Assembly (NCBI RefSeq): GCF_028858725.1 | Contig: NC_084781.1 | Span: 4,720,513 to 4,784,512, forward strand | Direction: 5' to 3' | DNA from: Colius striatus | Taxonomy: Eukaryota > Chordata > Aves > Coliiformes > Coliidae | Length of the DNA stretch: 64,000 bases | Shown here: one piece after another, positions 38,936 to 55,415 of the stretch | Layout: the number at the start of each line of letters is the position of its first letter | How positions within the stretch are numbered: position 1 is the first letter of the stretch | Notes under the pieces: generated by a model | The model's input: only the letters and a program-made list of their open reading frames with translations | Told to the model about the DNA's origin: nothing | The model's database searches: none | Made by a program: the position numbers and the translations under genes

Positions 38936-41771
38936 AGCTTTGGGATGCTCTGCTTCACTGTGATCTGGCTACAACCTGCTTCAGAAATCAACAGGAGCAA
39001 TCCCACGGCCACTGATGGACTAATCTGAAATTCTAATCTGAAAACAACCCAACAAACCCTCATAGATTTGTGCTGTGCTCCACGTTGTTAGGCCATTTCA
39101 AAGCCTTTAACCATCTCGTACCTTAAAATAGGAGCATGGTTTGCTACCTACAGCCAGGCAGCTTGTTCCACATCCAGTTCACTGGAAATGCATACAGGCC
39201 TGGTCTGTGCTTTTAGGTCACCACTTGGACACAAATGCAATACTTTGCTGACTTTGTGGAGGCACAGCTAGCCTAATCTATCAGAGCTTCGACTGTCACA
39301 GCTTATTACAGTTCCTAAACCCAGATAATCCACATCACAGTAAGCATTTTTATAGCACTAAGCTTTCTTTCCATATCAGCATAATTAAAGCAGCAACCTT
39401 TGTAAGGACAGATGAAGCTGCTGTACATGGTCTTGAGCTTCCTTCTTGGTCTCTGCTAGAAACAATGTCCTCTGATTGGAAGGAGGATTTAAAAAAAGTA
39501 TTTGTTATCAGGGTAAAACCTAAAAATATGTCAAATTACATTATTTCTCATAGCATTTGAGGATGATCACTTACACTAAACACACCTTAACTTTCTGACA
39601 TGACACACAATTCAAATAAGAACATAATACAAGCATTACTGAAAATCTGTAACATTTGAGAAGCTACAGAAACCAGAACTTTCTATTTCCTATACAAAAG
39701 TAACTACCAGTAAATCGTTCATTCTTTGCAAAAGCTTTTCCATACATCTTGATCTGTTCGGTTCCTTCTTAAAGTAATTTTCTAAAGATCCCTTCGGTTG
39801 CCAACTTACCAGCTGCCAAACTCTCCCTGTAACTTAAGGGAAATGGGGCAAAGCCACCAACAGCTAACATCTTCTCTTAAACTGCTTTGCTAGAGCACAT
39901 ATTGAAGCTGACTCGGAAAGAAAAAAAGTGCTGGTATATTGGTATAACCAAAAAAGAGTCTCTCGCTGCCCAGAACGTACTTCTGCAAAACAAAGATAAT
40001 GCTGACTGAGTCTGTCTCCATCTCTGAAATGTGATTTCTTTGGAAATGGCAGCAGACGTGTTGTTTTACTTCCAGCCAAGCTATACAAGCTTAAAACTTT
40101 CTCATCTTTTTTGTCCAGGAAACAGACTTGCTGACAGCATTGGTATTAGTCTAATAGCAGGCTCCAGAGACTTAAAATGCTATGCCTTTATATATGAGTG
40201 CTTGGACTACTGCTGCAAGAGAATAAAGCCTTGAATATTCTAAAATTGCAATTTCTTCAAATACAAATAAGGAGTTCAGCTTGAAAGAGGGCAGAGGACT
40301 GAAAGAGGAGGTTAATTTCATAAAGCTCTACTGCAGGGCTGGCAGTAGAAGTAAAAGGCAGGCAGCAAGGAAGGAATGGCTTTAAAAGAAATAATGGGAT
40401 GATAAAATAGGAAATTAATTGGAGGTAGGGAAGCAGATTTCACTCTTCACAATCCAAGCACATTTGCCCATTAACTTAAGGCTAAATTCTGGCAAGTCTG
40501 TCAAGATGTAAAACTTGGAAGACACTCAGAGCTCTAACGCAAAGCTTCAGAACGCTGTTGTACTCTCTTCTCTGCTTCGGGACTACCTCAGAGGTTAAAT
40601 AAACTCCCAGCATAAATTATTGCAGTCCCTGAGACCCTTTCATCATGCAGCCAGACTGCTAGAAAACAGGCCAGCAGCTCTAGAGAGCTCGACACCACAC
40701 AGCTGCTCCCCAGCACTGGAGGATTTTGAGGCAGATTTAAGGGTTACATCCAAACAACTAAATTGGCTTAACTATTTATAGAAAACAGACTTTTGGCATG
40801 CTGGATCTCTGGCAAAATACTGTGACCATAAGCAAGGCAGAGTAGCTATTCCTTACCGACACAAAACTCTAAGTCTTTCCTGACTGTGGCTTGGCTACAC
40901 AGAGCTGCCGGTACAAGCTGGGCAGGGCAGCGCCTTTCATCTCTCCTGGCTCTGTACAGTGCCTGGTTTGCAGAAATTCTTGTTGGTGCCCATGTCTGTT
41001 ACTGCAATTGCTCAAAGCATCACTGAAACAATTTTTTTCCTCTCCACTTACTTTAGGAGCATTCTTTAAAGGAGACCTTTTAAATGGAGTGCACAACTTC
41101 CTAAATCACTTGACCAATCTGTGTGTTTCCCAAGGCTAAGCTATTGCATCAAAGGCAAAAGAAGCCCTGTGCAAACAGACCCAAGTCCTGCACAGCATCC
41201 TTCTGGCAGCTGGCATCTCCCACAGCAGATCATGTGGCATAGCCAGTCCTGCCCAGTGAGCTTTGGGGCGTGAACAGAACATGATAGACACAGCTCCCAG
41301 CAGCTGCACAGCCCTGCAGCTTCTCTCTGGCTCTGAATGAAGTCAGCTCTCCAGCACGTAAGCACTAACAGCAACAGCAGGCATGCAGAGAGACAGGCTA
41401 GCACACACCACTTAGACCCCAGATTAAATCTGCACCTTTGCAGGGGGCTGGCTTTGGCTCCCTTCTACTGCTACAAGTGCCTCCACACAAGGCAACATTA
41501 AATAATGCTTAAACACATTCTCTTCCTATCAAACACCAAACTACTAAATACTCAAGACAACCTTGCAAAGAAAAGTGGCTTCTCTGCCTCTTAACATATC
41601 TAAGAAGCAATAACGGTGAAAGCTCAACAAATTATTGGCTCAGTCCCTAAAAAGCACCCACCATCACTCTGTTCACTTACACTGGCAACGCTGAGTCATC
41701 AGCAAGACACAATACAACTTAAGAACTGCATCCAAAGAGAGAGAACAAATCCCTCATGTAATTAAATAATC
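38936..41771. other. intergenic between ARHGEF12 promoter and TLCD5 copy 1
   Basis: AT-rich sequence without a recognised gene. Open frames of up to about 90 codons have no recognisable features. The right edge is the inferred poly(A) site of TLCD5 copy 1. Confidence 0.55.
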
Positions 41772-41777
41772 TTTATT
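41772..41777 (-). terminator. TLCD5: candidate poly(A) signal of TLCD5 copy 1
   Basis: AATAAA on the minus strand in an AT-rich setting (TTATAAAATAAAGATT), about 2.4 kb downstream of the stop codon. It is a plausible cleavage signal; no transcript evidence is available. Confidence 0.5.
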
Positions 41778-42804
41778 TTATAAAACATAATACAAAGCAT
41801 CTACACCATTCACTGGTGGAACATTAGTTGCTATTACACAGTAATTCAAACACAAGTCATTATTTCACACTAGTTCTGCAGTTTCCTTTTACAATTTGCA
41901 CTAGTCGTGATGGACTAGCCTTAGGACAGGTCCCACCATGTGCTCCATAGCTTGAAAGTCACACTTCTTCCAGGTCTGTGCCTCTATGGTGGAGCCCATA
42001 CACAGACTATGAGGCCTCGCTCTGAGACATGGTTGCTAGCTCTACTTCAAAAAGCCATCCCTAATCACTCCTTTGTTTTCTGGTGCCCTTGTTTAACTTC
42101 TAAAGCCTCAATATATTGATCACAGTGCTTTACTTCAAGGTTCTCCCCTGTTCAAGGAAGTGCAGTATCCTTCAAAACATCTTCACGCAGGTGTGTCACA
42201 GATACTGCAGTCACTAACTGACATCCTTACTCACTTAGGCAGGTATGGGCTGTGCAGCCCTCACAGGAAGGCTTTAACCATGCACACCAAACCTCAGAAG
42301 AGGTCAGAGCACTATGTCATCAGCACTGCTCAGGATGCTCTTCTTGGTGGGAAAAGTCAATAGCTGCACTGAGAATTGAACAGGCTGTATTCACCTACAT
42401 TTCTTCAGGACTTGATGCTTTAATCCCTTATTCCCTGGTCAGGCTGGCTGCTGAAATTCTTTTGGCTCCAGATTTACTGCAATCCTTACTAGGGAAAACC
42501 TATCAGATATTCTTTCTTCAACTTGGGAGTCCACTTGAACAAGAAGCAGCATGGCTTATCTTTACACCTGTGTCTAGCTTACTCCTTTTGACTGCCAATC
42601 ATAAGCAGCACTGCAAAACACTTTGGACTCCTGCTTTTGTGAGGCAAGCCAGATGCTGGGAAGTGCTGTGATCAGATGACAAAGTACTGATGATGGGTCA
42701 TAGCAAGAAGTGCTTCACTCACAGCAACTGCATTTTGCCTTTATACAGCACAGCTTGACACAGGCCACCAAGCACTCGTCAAATGTGGCTACTGTTAAAT
42801 TAAA

Positions 42805-42935
42805 ACACCCCACGAGGTAGGTAATACTGTACCCACTTTTTTAAGCAGGTAAGCTGAGGCAAAAAGGCTCCTTGTCATGCCCAAAAGCAGCAGCAGAGCT
42901 GGGAAAGAAACAGCAAGCTCCAGCTAGCCCTTCTT
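42805..42935 (-). repeat. MIR/CORE-SINE relic
   Basis: CGAGGTAGGTAATACTGTAC, AGCAGGTAAGCTGAGGC and AGCAGAGCTGGGAAAG follow, in order, the reverse MIR consensus pattern (GAGGTAGGTA..TATTATCCC, GAGGAAACTGAGGC, GGCAGAGCTGGGA). The element is on the minus strand inside the presumed TLCD5 3' UTR. Confidence 0.7.
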
Positions 42936-43619
42936 GTCTCCTTCAAGGCTCAGTAGTTGTGTCACTGCTATGCTAAAAATGAGTCATGTTTCCTCTTCAG
43001 GACCAGTTCACCCATCAGTTGGCTTTGCTAATCTGAAGTGCTTTGGGCTCTTCAGGTCTTTGGCTGCAACCGTTTAGTCTTGGGCTGGCTCCACACTCTG
43101 CCTGCGTTTGGGCCAATAAGCACAGCAGAGGGAATTATGGCATCCTGCAGACAAATCAAGACTTGATCCATCAGCGAGAAACCACTTACTGGCAAGTCCT
43201 GATGGGGTTTCTCATAACAGAGTGTTGGTACTCAAGGAGCTAAAAGCAGTATTTGGAGCGGGTAGGTGGAGTTTTAACAGCCAGGGATGAAGAAGAGGGA
43301 AAATGTCAGAAAAGCATTTCACATAGGGGCTGTCTTTGGGTGTATTCACAGAGCACCTAGTCCTGCAAGGTGCCAGTGCTGATTAGAACTTCTGGACACT
43401 ACTGAAAAATAAGTTATTTTATTAAATAAGTTATTAAAAGGAATTAGAAAGGGTAGGAATGACCTACTTAAAATACTGTTCTTTCTAGAGTCACACTCTA
43501 GCTCAACCACCAAAATCGTTTCTCCCAAAGGAAAAGGGGATAGTGAATGAAGTGCCAGTAACAACCACCATTTTGTATTTGATGTAGCACCTCTCTAGTA
43601 AAGACCTGAAAGTGCGTAA

Positions 43620-43778
43620 CAGATGGATCAGCTCCATCACCCCCAGTTCACAGAGGGGGAAATTAGGCACAGAGTTACAGTTAAGTGACTTGCCCAAGGT
43701 CACACAACGAGTTGGTGGGAGAGCCAGGAATCCTAACTCTGATGAAACAACTAGAACATGCTTCCTTCTAACAGTATG
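43620..43778 (-). repeat. MIR/CORE-SINE copy
   Basis: GGGGGAAATTAGGCACAGAG, then TTAAGTGACTTGCCCAAGG, TCACACAACGAG, GAGAGCCAGGAATCC and ACATGCTTCC reproduce the reverse MIR core and the tRNA-like end very closely. It is the best-preserved old SINE in the window and lies on the minus strand. Confidence 0.85.
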
Positions 43779-43974
43779 AAGATTCACTCTAGTTGTCTAG
43801 ACTGCACAGGACACAGAACATGAAGATCTAGTGTTATTTTCTCCTCTCCCCCAAGATTCTACCAGTGCTGAAGGAGTTACCTACTAACATTACTATTTAC
43901 AACTGCACTGCTGGACTAGTTATGTTTAGTCTGTAAAATTAGCCCTTCTTTCACTCCTATCATTTAGCTTATGT

Positions 43975-44100
43975 TTACATACACACCAATCCAGCCTCTG
44001 CCAGGCCAAACACTGAGGATTCAAAGAATCTATGGCAGAGCTCCATGGATTTCAATAGTTATGCCAGGGATAAATTTGGCTCCAGAATTGCTAACGTGTG
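43975..44100. repeat. ancient amniote interspersed repeat
   Basis: GCTCCATGGATTTCAATAG followed by TTATGCCAGGGATAAATTTG is a pattern that recurs widely in reptile and bird genomes (CTCCATTGATTTCAATGGAG..GCCAGGGATGAATTTGG). The family name is uncertain. Confidence 0.45.
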
Positions 44101-44187
44101 TTGGCTCCTCTCCCGACAGTGGCATTTCAGGCACAATCCCCTTCTTGCCAGATTGTGAAGTCGAGGAAGTCTTTACTCACTGTCCAG

Positions 44188-47435
<3,248 letters not shown>

Positions 47436-47700
47436 CTGCAGCGCCGCGGCTGCTGGGCCCGGCCCGCGCCGCCTCCGCCCCCCGCCGCCCGGGAAGAGGA
47501 AGCGGCGGCCGAGGGGCACCTGCTGGCGGGGAGGAGGGACGGCAAGGCTGCGGGCGGGGACGGTGCGGGAGAGGGCCCTGCTGCCGCCTCTCCCCGCTGC
47601 CTGGGCGCAACATCCCTCCGAATCGCAGCCCGGAGGCCGCTGAACCTTCGGAGCTGGCTCCGAGTGCCGCAGCTCAAACCCTCGCAGGGCTCTGTCGCAA

Positions 47701-48858
47701 GGAGCTCGGTGCAATGCCCAGCAGGTTGCTCACAGAAGGAAGAGGCAAGTCATTTTCCTCGTGGGTGCACGCACAGAGGAACATCACGTTTGCCCACGGG
47801 CAATCAGTCCCACACACCCATGACCTGCTTCAGTCATCTCACGTGTCCCAGAGATAAGAGGAATGACCCCACAGCTGCAGGCAGACCTGGGCTGGCGTCA
47901 CTCACACCCAGGCTGCACCTGACGCAAACCAACTCTTCCACAGAACTTGCCAAACTGTCAGTATAGCACCAGCTTTGAGGTAAAATATTTCGCAGGACTT
48001 ATCATCCAGGCACAGAACTGAGCACACAGCCCTGTCCTAAACACACCTGTGTGTTGCTACAAAGCTCCGTGTCCTCAGGGCCCTCTGAAGGAGCCAGGAA
48101 TTCGGGGGAGCTATGCTTTCCTGCTTCCCTATCTCTCCAACACACTCTGTATCATTCTCAGCTGGGCCCACCAACTGAGAACATCTGGAGATTACTCCCT
48201 AACAAAAAGTTCTAGGAAAGAATGCCTTTGCTACCTGAAAGCTCTCCTTAGGACTGTCTCAACTGGCCAAGAATTCTGGGCATCTGAGCTTTCCTGATTC
48301 CCTAACAGTCCAACACACTCTGTATCGCTCTCAGCTGAGTCCACCAACTGAGCCTGCCACGGGCAGCACGTGGCTGTGGGACAGAGCTCACGGGAGGTGC
48401 TGGGCCTGCTCCAGGAGCTCTGGAAGTTGGAGAGCCCAGTGCCTGGCAGAGTGGATCTGTCTCAATCTGGTCCCCCTCCCCAAGAGGTAATTTGGGATGT
48501 GGGCTATGACCAGAATTTAACAGTCAGCCTGTGACTCTGTGTCCATCAAGGGCAAACACCTCAGTCTAACGGGCCATTCTTAAGATCTCTGCAGTACTGA
48601 CTATTAGTCACAAATCTGAGCTTTGGCTGACCCTCATCTGTCCTTCACACCTCAAGCCTGAGCTCCAGAGCATGTGGCTCACCCTGTGGTTATTTCTCCA
48701 CTAGCTCACTCCTTCCTGAACTGCATCAAGGGCACGAGCCAGAGCTTTGTCAGTGGCTACTAGCCTTAGCATGCTTAGGCTACCTTCAAGCCTGTTTTCC
48801 TCAGCATTAACTTCAGTTACCTCATTAAGATTTGAAACAAAAGAACATTACAGCAATC
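47701..48858. other. spacer between the two TLCD5 genes
   Basis: About 1.2 kb from the copy 1 CpG island to the copy 2 poly(A) signals. It contains the local duplication at 48.09-48.35 kb and no gene. Confidence 0.6.
48094..48352. repeat. local tandem duplication, 173-bp period
   Basis: 48094-48179 and 48267-48352 are diverged copies. Both contain CCARGAATTC, GCTTTCCTG.TTCCCTA, a perfect CCAACACACTCTGTATC and CTCAGCTG.G.CCACCAACTG. The region between them completes a 173-bp period. Confidence 0.75.
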
Positions 48859-48859
48859 A

Positions 48860-48889
48860 TTTATTTTAAAAAGAGAACATAACTTTATT
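48860..48889 (-). terminator. candidate poly(A) signals of TLCD5 copy 2
   Basis: Two AATAAA hexamers on the minus strand, at 48889-48884 and 48865-48860, lie about 1.6 kb downstream of the copy 2 stop codon. They are likely 3' end signals. Confidence 0.55.
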
Positions 48890-50460
48890 AGGAGTCTCAT
48901 CACTCACAGGAGTAAGCTACCAGGAGAACAAGGCTCCTGGTTTACCCAGCAGGTTAGCTGCTAACTTGCCTGGATTCACAGCTGCAATGCATGCAGAGGG
49001 CATGTCAAAAATGAGGTTATGTAATTTTTTTATCTCTCCAGACACCTTAATCTAACCTCCAGCCAAGGCAGATATCTGCCTTACACAGTGCCAAAGTTAG
49101 TGAGATAAGAGGCACAGAGGAGCTAGTGAGGCTGCATCCTCACAGCAGCTGTATCCCCACTGCTCCCTTCCACCTCTGCAGCCAGGCTGACACCTCACTT
49201 GAGCAAGAGCCACACAGTGTTTCAGAGGCTCTTCAGCTCCATGAAGAAGCTCCTCAAAGCAAGGCCTTTCAAAGCAGGAAGGAAAGGCAACCAGCCTCAC
49301 TAAGCCCAGGGCAACACAAGGCCGTTTGTTTCTCAGCTGTAAGCAAGGCTTTTATGGGAGAATAAATCCAAACTGCAGCCTTAAACAAGGGGAAATTCAC
49401 ATTTTAAAACCCCAAGGGAAATGTCAGAACACAACTCTCCAGAGGTAAAGAAAACAAGAGAACTAGTCTGTACTCCAAGACCTGCTGGTACGGAGCAGAT
49501 GTTACACTGAGATCTTCCTAAACATTACTGTTACCCCTGAAAACATTGTCACTTATTAGTCTCATTCAGCTTAAGTGGCTTGTAAATGAGCCAACCCCAG
49601 AACAGAAAGAGCATCCAGAGAGGGCTCTTCTCTATCATCTCTCACCCACAAAATGCCTGTTTGTTTGTGGGTTGGCTTTTTGTTGTTTTTTGAAGCAATC
49701 CAAAGCTAGATGCACACCTGTTCACAGAGTTTATTGGCACAAATCTATGAGTCCAGTTTGCAAGGGCCTGAGTCTATCCCAGTGATGTCATACTGCTCTA
49801 AGATCAGTATCTGCTTGAATGCCAGTATTAAAAAAGAGAAATGTATCATTAAAAACAATGAGGTAAAACATTGCCTCACCTCAAGTACCATCACTTCACA
49901 CACTCAAAGGACAACTCCACTATGCTCCTGCAAGCACTTGAATCCTGTTCAGAGGCTTTCATCCAAGTACTTATCAAATGTGTTATCCAACTCCAGGATC
50001 AAAGGAGAGTGAGGATCAGTAAATCTTTGCTAAGCCACACCCCTGCCTGGTCCCATGGGCAGGAGGATGTGTTGGGGCTGGTTTTTTTTTTCAGATTTGA
50101 TTTTCTGGCTTCATACTGTACAATAATCCTACCTCCACAATGATTATAGAACATACAGACTGTGCAATTATTGGTTGAAGACTGAATGGGTCTGGCATTG
50201 CCACCCTCCTTAAGACTGTGTAATTGCTGGAAAAGTCAGGGAAGCAGAGTTCAGCAGACGTGTTAGATTCCTGAGACTTCCACTCAAACCCCTCTTCTGT
50301 CAGCTTTCCCATGTTCCTAGCGCTGATTTGTCTCCTCCAGGGATAACAGACCACTGCCAGTGCCAGAAAGTCAATTGCACATCGCTTTTAGGAGGTGTTT
50401 TCACAGGAATAGGCATCAGCAGCCAGGACCCTAGCCCGAGGGATTGTCATCCACAACCAA
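48890..50460 (-). other. TLCD5 copy 2 3' UTR (inferred)
   Basis: 1.57 kb between the stop codon and the AATAAA pair, with no other recognised gene or repeat. The extent is inferred only. Confidence 0.45.
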
Positions 50461-51718
<1,258 letters not shown>

Positions 51719-51934
51719 TTATGAGCACAGCAGCCTCCTCAGCAAGCGTGTTCAGCCGGATCTGCCTCAGCATCCAACCCTGTCCGTTCACAGAAATCCC
51801 AGAGGAAAGGGGTAAAAAAAACACAAGCAAAACAAACCGAACAACCCACGAAAAACACACCTTACACCCTTCCCGTGGGTGTGGCGCTCTCCTCAGGCCC
51901 TCTTTAGCGCCAGCTCCCTGCAAGCCCCTCCTCA

Positions 51935-52560
51935 TTCACAAGCCCCCCGAGCACTTGGGGAAAACAAGATCCCAGCCCCCGCCGCCCAAAAGCGCCGCGG
52001 CGCTCCCCGGCCTCGCTCCCCGGCCTCGCTCGCCCTCGGGGGCCGCCGGAGGTCGGGACCCCTTCCCCGCACGGCGTCTGCTCCGGAGCTGCCCGGCTCC
52101 CTCCCCGCTCCTTACCCCGGCTCGGCCGCTGGGATCCGCCCCGTCGGGCCCTGCCCTGTGTGGCTCCGCTCGCCTGGGAACCTGCCGCCGGACTCCGCGC
52201 TTGCCCGGGGAGGGAGGCGGTGCTGGCCTGCACCGAGAGGCTTTTATCTTCCCCTCCCCTTTCCTTCCCTTCCCTCCCCTTTCTCGGCTGGGGCAGTTCC
52301 TGCTGAGGAGGGTCTCTCCCGCCCCCGGAGGATGCTTCCCCCGACCCGGGACCGATCCCAGCCGCCGGCAGCAGCTCCTGCCCGCCCCCGCTCCCCATCC
52401 CGGTTTGCTCTGCTCCGTTTACCTACCCCGGAGGCGGAAAGGGCTCCGAGCAGCCTGGCAGCCCCGGGGCGGGGAGAGAGCCGTGCTGCGGGACCGTGCG
52501 GGGAAGGGGAGAAATGAGGACGGGCGTTTGGAGCGTGGCAGCCGGGCTCGTACCTCCGTC
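51935..52560 (-). promoter_or_regulatory. CpG island and candidate first exons of TLCD5 copy 2
   Basis: A second dense CpG island, independent of that of copy 1. Minus-strand donors that could end a non-coding first exon are GGG|GTAAGG at 52115, TAG|GTAAAC at 52422 and GAG|GTACGAG at 52553. More than one start may be used. The choice between them cannot be made from sequence alone. Confidence 0.6.
52247..52285. repeat. polypyrimidine tract in CpG island
   Basis: A nearly pure C/T run with the recurring word TTCCCTCCCC. On the transcribed minus strand it is a GGGAAGG purine tract, a shape that can form H-DNA. Confidence 0.6.
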
Positions 52561-52585
52561 CAGACACATCCCTCCCAGCTGTAAG

Positions 52586-54309
52586 GGTCCCATAGGGTCC
52601 CCAGCCTTTAATTTGGCCGAATGGGTTTTTTTCTCTGCTGAAGAATAAAGCGGGATCGGGCAGCTGCTTTTGTCCTCTTGGTTTGGGTGTGTTTTGTAAA
52701 AAAGTGTCCCGAAATCCTCTTTCCAGTTTTGTACCAGTTTAGTAAACAGAGGCCAGGTGGGTGGGCTTGTGGTACCCATCTTTGTGTTTTCCTATGCTGA
52801 CTGCAATGAGGGATGAAACAAGAGCTAGTGAATTTTGGGCTGCTTGGGTTTGAAGCTGGGGAGTGGTGCAGGATGCACAGGGAGATGTGACACAGAACAT
52901 GCAGAACAGGATGAGTAAGTGAGGAGCTGAGCTGGGGCCGAGTACCAGGGCTGGGCAGAGGCAGGAGTGAGTAACCAGGGCTGTGTTTCCTCCAAGCCCT
53001 GACAGCAAGCTTGGTGTTAGTACCATATAATTTATGTTTATTCAATTTGCTTTAAAAACTCTCCAGAGGAGAATAGGTGTCTCAACCAATCCAAACTTCT
53101 CCTACAGCCAAACAGCTCTGTGCTTGGAAGGGTAGGGACAGAGACCATGGAGTTTGCTGAGACTTCTTTGGCTGCAGATCAGGTGATTCAGAAGATTATG
53201 TAAGTTCTTATAGCCACTGTGAAGCACATCTTGTGAGCAATTGCACCCTGTGTTGTTTATCTAGGGCTGTGAGGGTGACTCTTAGTCTTGGAAAGCGGTA
53301 TTTCCTGCTCTGTTTATTTTCAGTCCCTTAGATGCTCCTGGGAGACTGGAAGTATTCCTAGAAGTTAGAGGAATAAAGACCTTTCCCCTGCTGCTAGGTT
53401 GGGGTTTTTTCTTTACACAAACAAGCTGCTAGTGATCCCTCCATGCTACTTGAACATTTTTTTCATATGGAACTGGCTTTGAATAAGGATTTTAAATGAT
53501 TGCTTAGAAAGCTGGAAGCTTCTTAAAGTGTCTCTGTAATTGCAGAGCCACAGCCAACCACCACTCTTTTTCATCCCTGGTCAGGGCTGTTGTTTGGTCC
53601 AAATCCAAATCCCGCTGACTTTGTTCACAGGGATACAGCACACTGAGTGAACAGTCATGTGCAAATCACTTCACAGGCTGGCAGGAAAAGACATTGATTG
53701 TTTAATCCCTCCTTCTCCTCTCATCATGTTGGGCAGCCCTCCTGGAGGGATGGCTTAGGGATTTGCTAGTCACACCTCTCTTTTAGGACTTGAAGTATTC
53801 CTTCTCAAAGGGCAGCAGCCCATAGCAGTACACCTGGAAAGGTTCAGCTGTGGCCAGTATGATTGAGCTCAGTACACTGAGGGTTTACATCATCCCAGAC
53901 AGAACTAGGAGAGGAAAATCCTCCTCCCTCAACTTTATCTGCCCTTGAGTCAACAGGAATGATTTGTTTTCAGAATGGATTTTTTTTGCAACTATGACAA
54001 TTGAAACTTTCATGTCAAAGAGTGAAACACAACTCTGGAAAGGTGTCCTTCCAACAAAACACTGGCATGCTTTAGTTAAACACTTCTACTGATTTGTTCA
54101 TTCTTGTCTCTCCTACCCTCCTCAATTTTAGTACAGATCTCTTAGTCTCAACCCACCACCCTCCCAGCCAGTTTAACTCAACTGCTTATGTGAAATGAAT
54201 CTGGAAAATCCTGAAACATAGAATCAAGCCCAGTTCTTTACCCAGTAACAAAGATTTCGCAGGCCAATAGGAGTTACCAGTCCCTGGTTGTATATACCTG
54301 AGTGCATTA
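52586..54309. other. intergenic between TLCD5 copy 2 and POU2F3
   Basis: No gene recognised. Open frames here have no recognisable domain. Confidence 0.55.
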
Positions 54310-54582
54310 AGGAGGAAGAGGCTGACTAGAGATCTTCTACCTGAAAGGATGTTGTAGCAAGGTTGGTCTTTTCTCCCAAGTAACAGGACAAGAGTGTGGA
54401 GACTAGTTTGGAGGTTAGGAAAAACTTCTTCACTGATGCTGGAATTGGCTGCCCAAGGAGGTGGGGAAGTCCCCATCCCTGGGGCTATTGCAAAGCCGTG
54501 GAGCTGAGGTACTGAGGGCTATGGGGCATTGGGTGGGTTTGGCAGCGTGAGGGTAGGGCTTGGACTTGATGATCTTAAAACC
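54310..54582 (+). mobile_element. CR1 LINE 3' fragment, forward orientation
   Basis: The plus strand follows the CR1 3' region: GGAAGAGGCTGA, ACCTGAAAGGATGTTGTAGC, GGTTGGTCTTTTCTCCCAAG, TAACAGGACAAGAG, TTAGGAAAAACTTCTTCACT, TTGGCTGCCCAAGGAGGTGG, GAAGTCCCCATCCCTGG and CTTGGACTTGATGATCTTAA. It is 5'-truncated with internal deletions and is non-coding. Confidence 0.9.
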
Positions 54583-54986
54583 AGCTCTGGAGACGAGCTC
54601 TGCTGTGTCTGCAGAGCTTGCCTTATCTCATTTTGAGAGCCCACTGTTACAAGCAATCCCATGGAGGAGTAAGTTCATACAGAGAGGGCACGTTGGCGTG
54701 ATCCATCTGACCCAGAGAACAAGTAGCTGAGTTTAAATGCAGTTATAACATAGTAGTTTTAAAATACATGTTTAGTGTATGAGTCCTGTGGCTGGAGGAG
54801 AATTTTTTCCTCAAGAATCCTGTAATTAAGGCACACCATAGAAAAAACCCACCATGTTTCATCCCCGTCACTCTAGCTGTAGGAGACAGTTCTCACAGGT
54901 TAATACTTCCCCATCTCCATTTCTTGCTTTCCCAACAGAAAGTGTTTTTAAATCACAACAGATTTTGTTGGAAAAAAGAAGTTTCA

Positions 54987-54992
54987 TTTAAT
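54987..54992 (-). terminator. POU2F3: possible POU2F3 poly(A) signal (variant)
   Basis: ATTAAA on the minus strand, about 1.8 kb downstream of the stop codon. I found no canonical AATAAA between 55.0 and 56.8 kb. It is weak and offered only as a candidate. Confidence 0.25.
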
Positions 54993-55402
54993 TTTAATGT
55001 TTCCATTGAAAAACAGATAGGATGAAAGTGTTTCAGTTAAAGGAAAATGAGTGGTGGTGGGGAACCCAGGAAACACAAATACAGTTTCTTCCTTTTTTTG
55101 TTGTTAGAATATTTGGGGGAAAAAGTCTTTTGGTATTTTTAAAAAGAAATAGATCTCTTAATTTTCATTTTTCAAGAAATGTTACCTTGTCTTTTCCAAT
55201 CCCTTCTCATTATCACTGTCTGCTTTGATTACAAACCCGTCTCAAAGAAACAAAAGCAGTGGCTCTATATACAATATGCATGTCGGGCTCAGTACTTTGT
55301 GTGAAGTTAGTTGATAAACTTTTAAGGTCTGCAGACTCCCTAAAGCAATAATTCATCACACAGGACTGGATGAGTAGGATGAGAAACAATGGATTATTCC
55401 CT

Positions 55403-55415
55403 CCCCCCCCCCCCC
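55403..55415. repeat. poly-C homopolymer
   Basis: Thirteen consecutive C. Simple repeat, likely length-variable. Confidence 0.9.

Larger units (their letters stand above)
41778..44187 (-). other. TLCD5: TLCD5 copy 1 3' UTR (inferred)
   Basis: The 2.4 kb between the stop codon and the AATAAA has no other gene. It contains two MIR relics and an older amniote repeat, all listed separately. The 3' UTR extent is inferred from the poly(A) signal only. Confidence 0.45.

Noticed and set aside
51721-52584. 287-codon plus-strand open frame
   Set aside because: It lies in the CpG island of TLCD5 copy 2, is Pro/Arg/Ala-rich, has opposing open frames and no recognisable protein.
54186-54476. Minus-strand open frame of 96 codons
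   Set aside because: It is antisense to the forward CR1 fragment and therefore repeat-derived.
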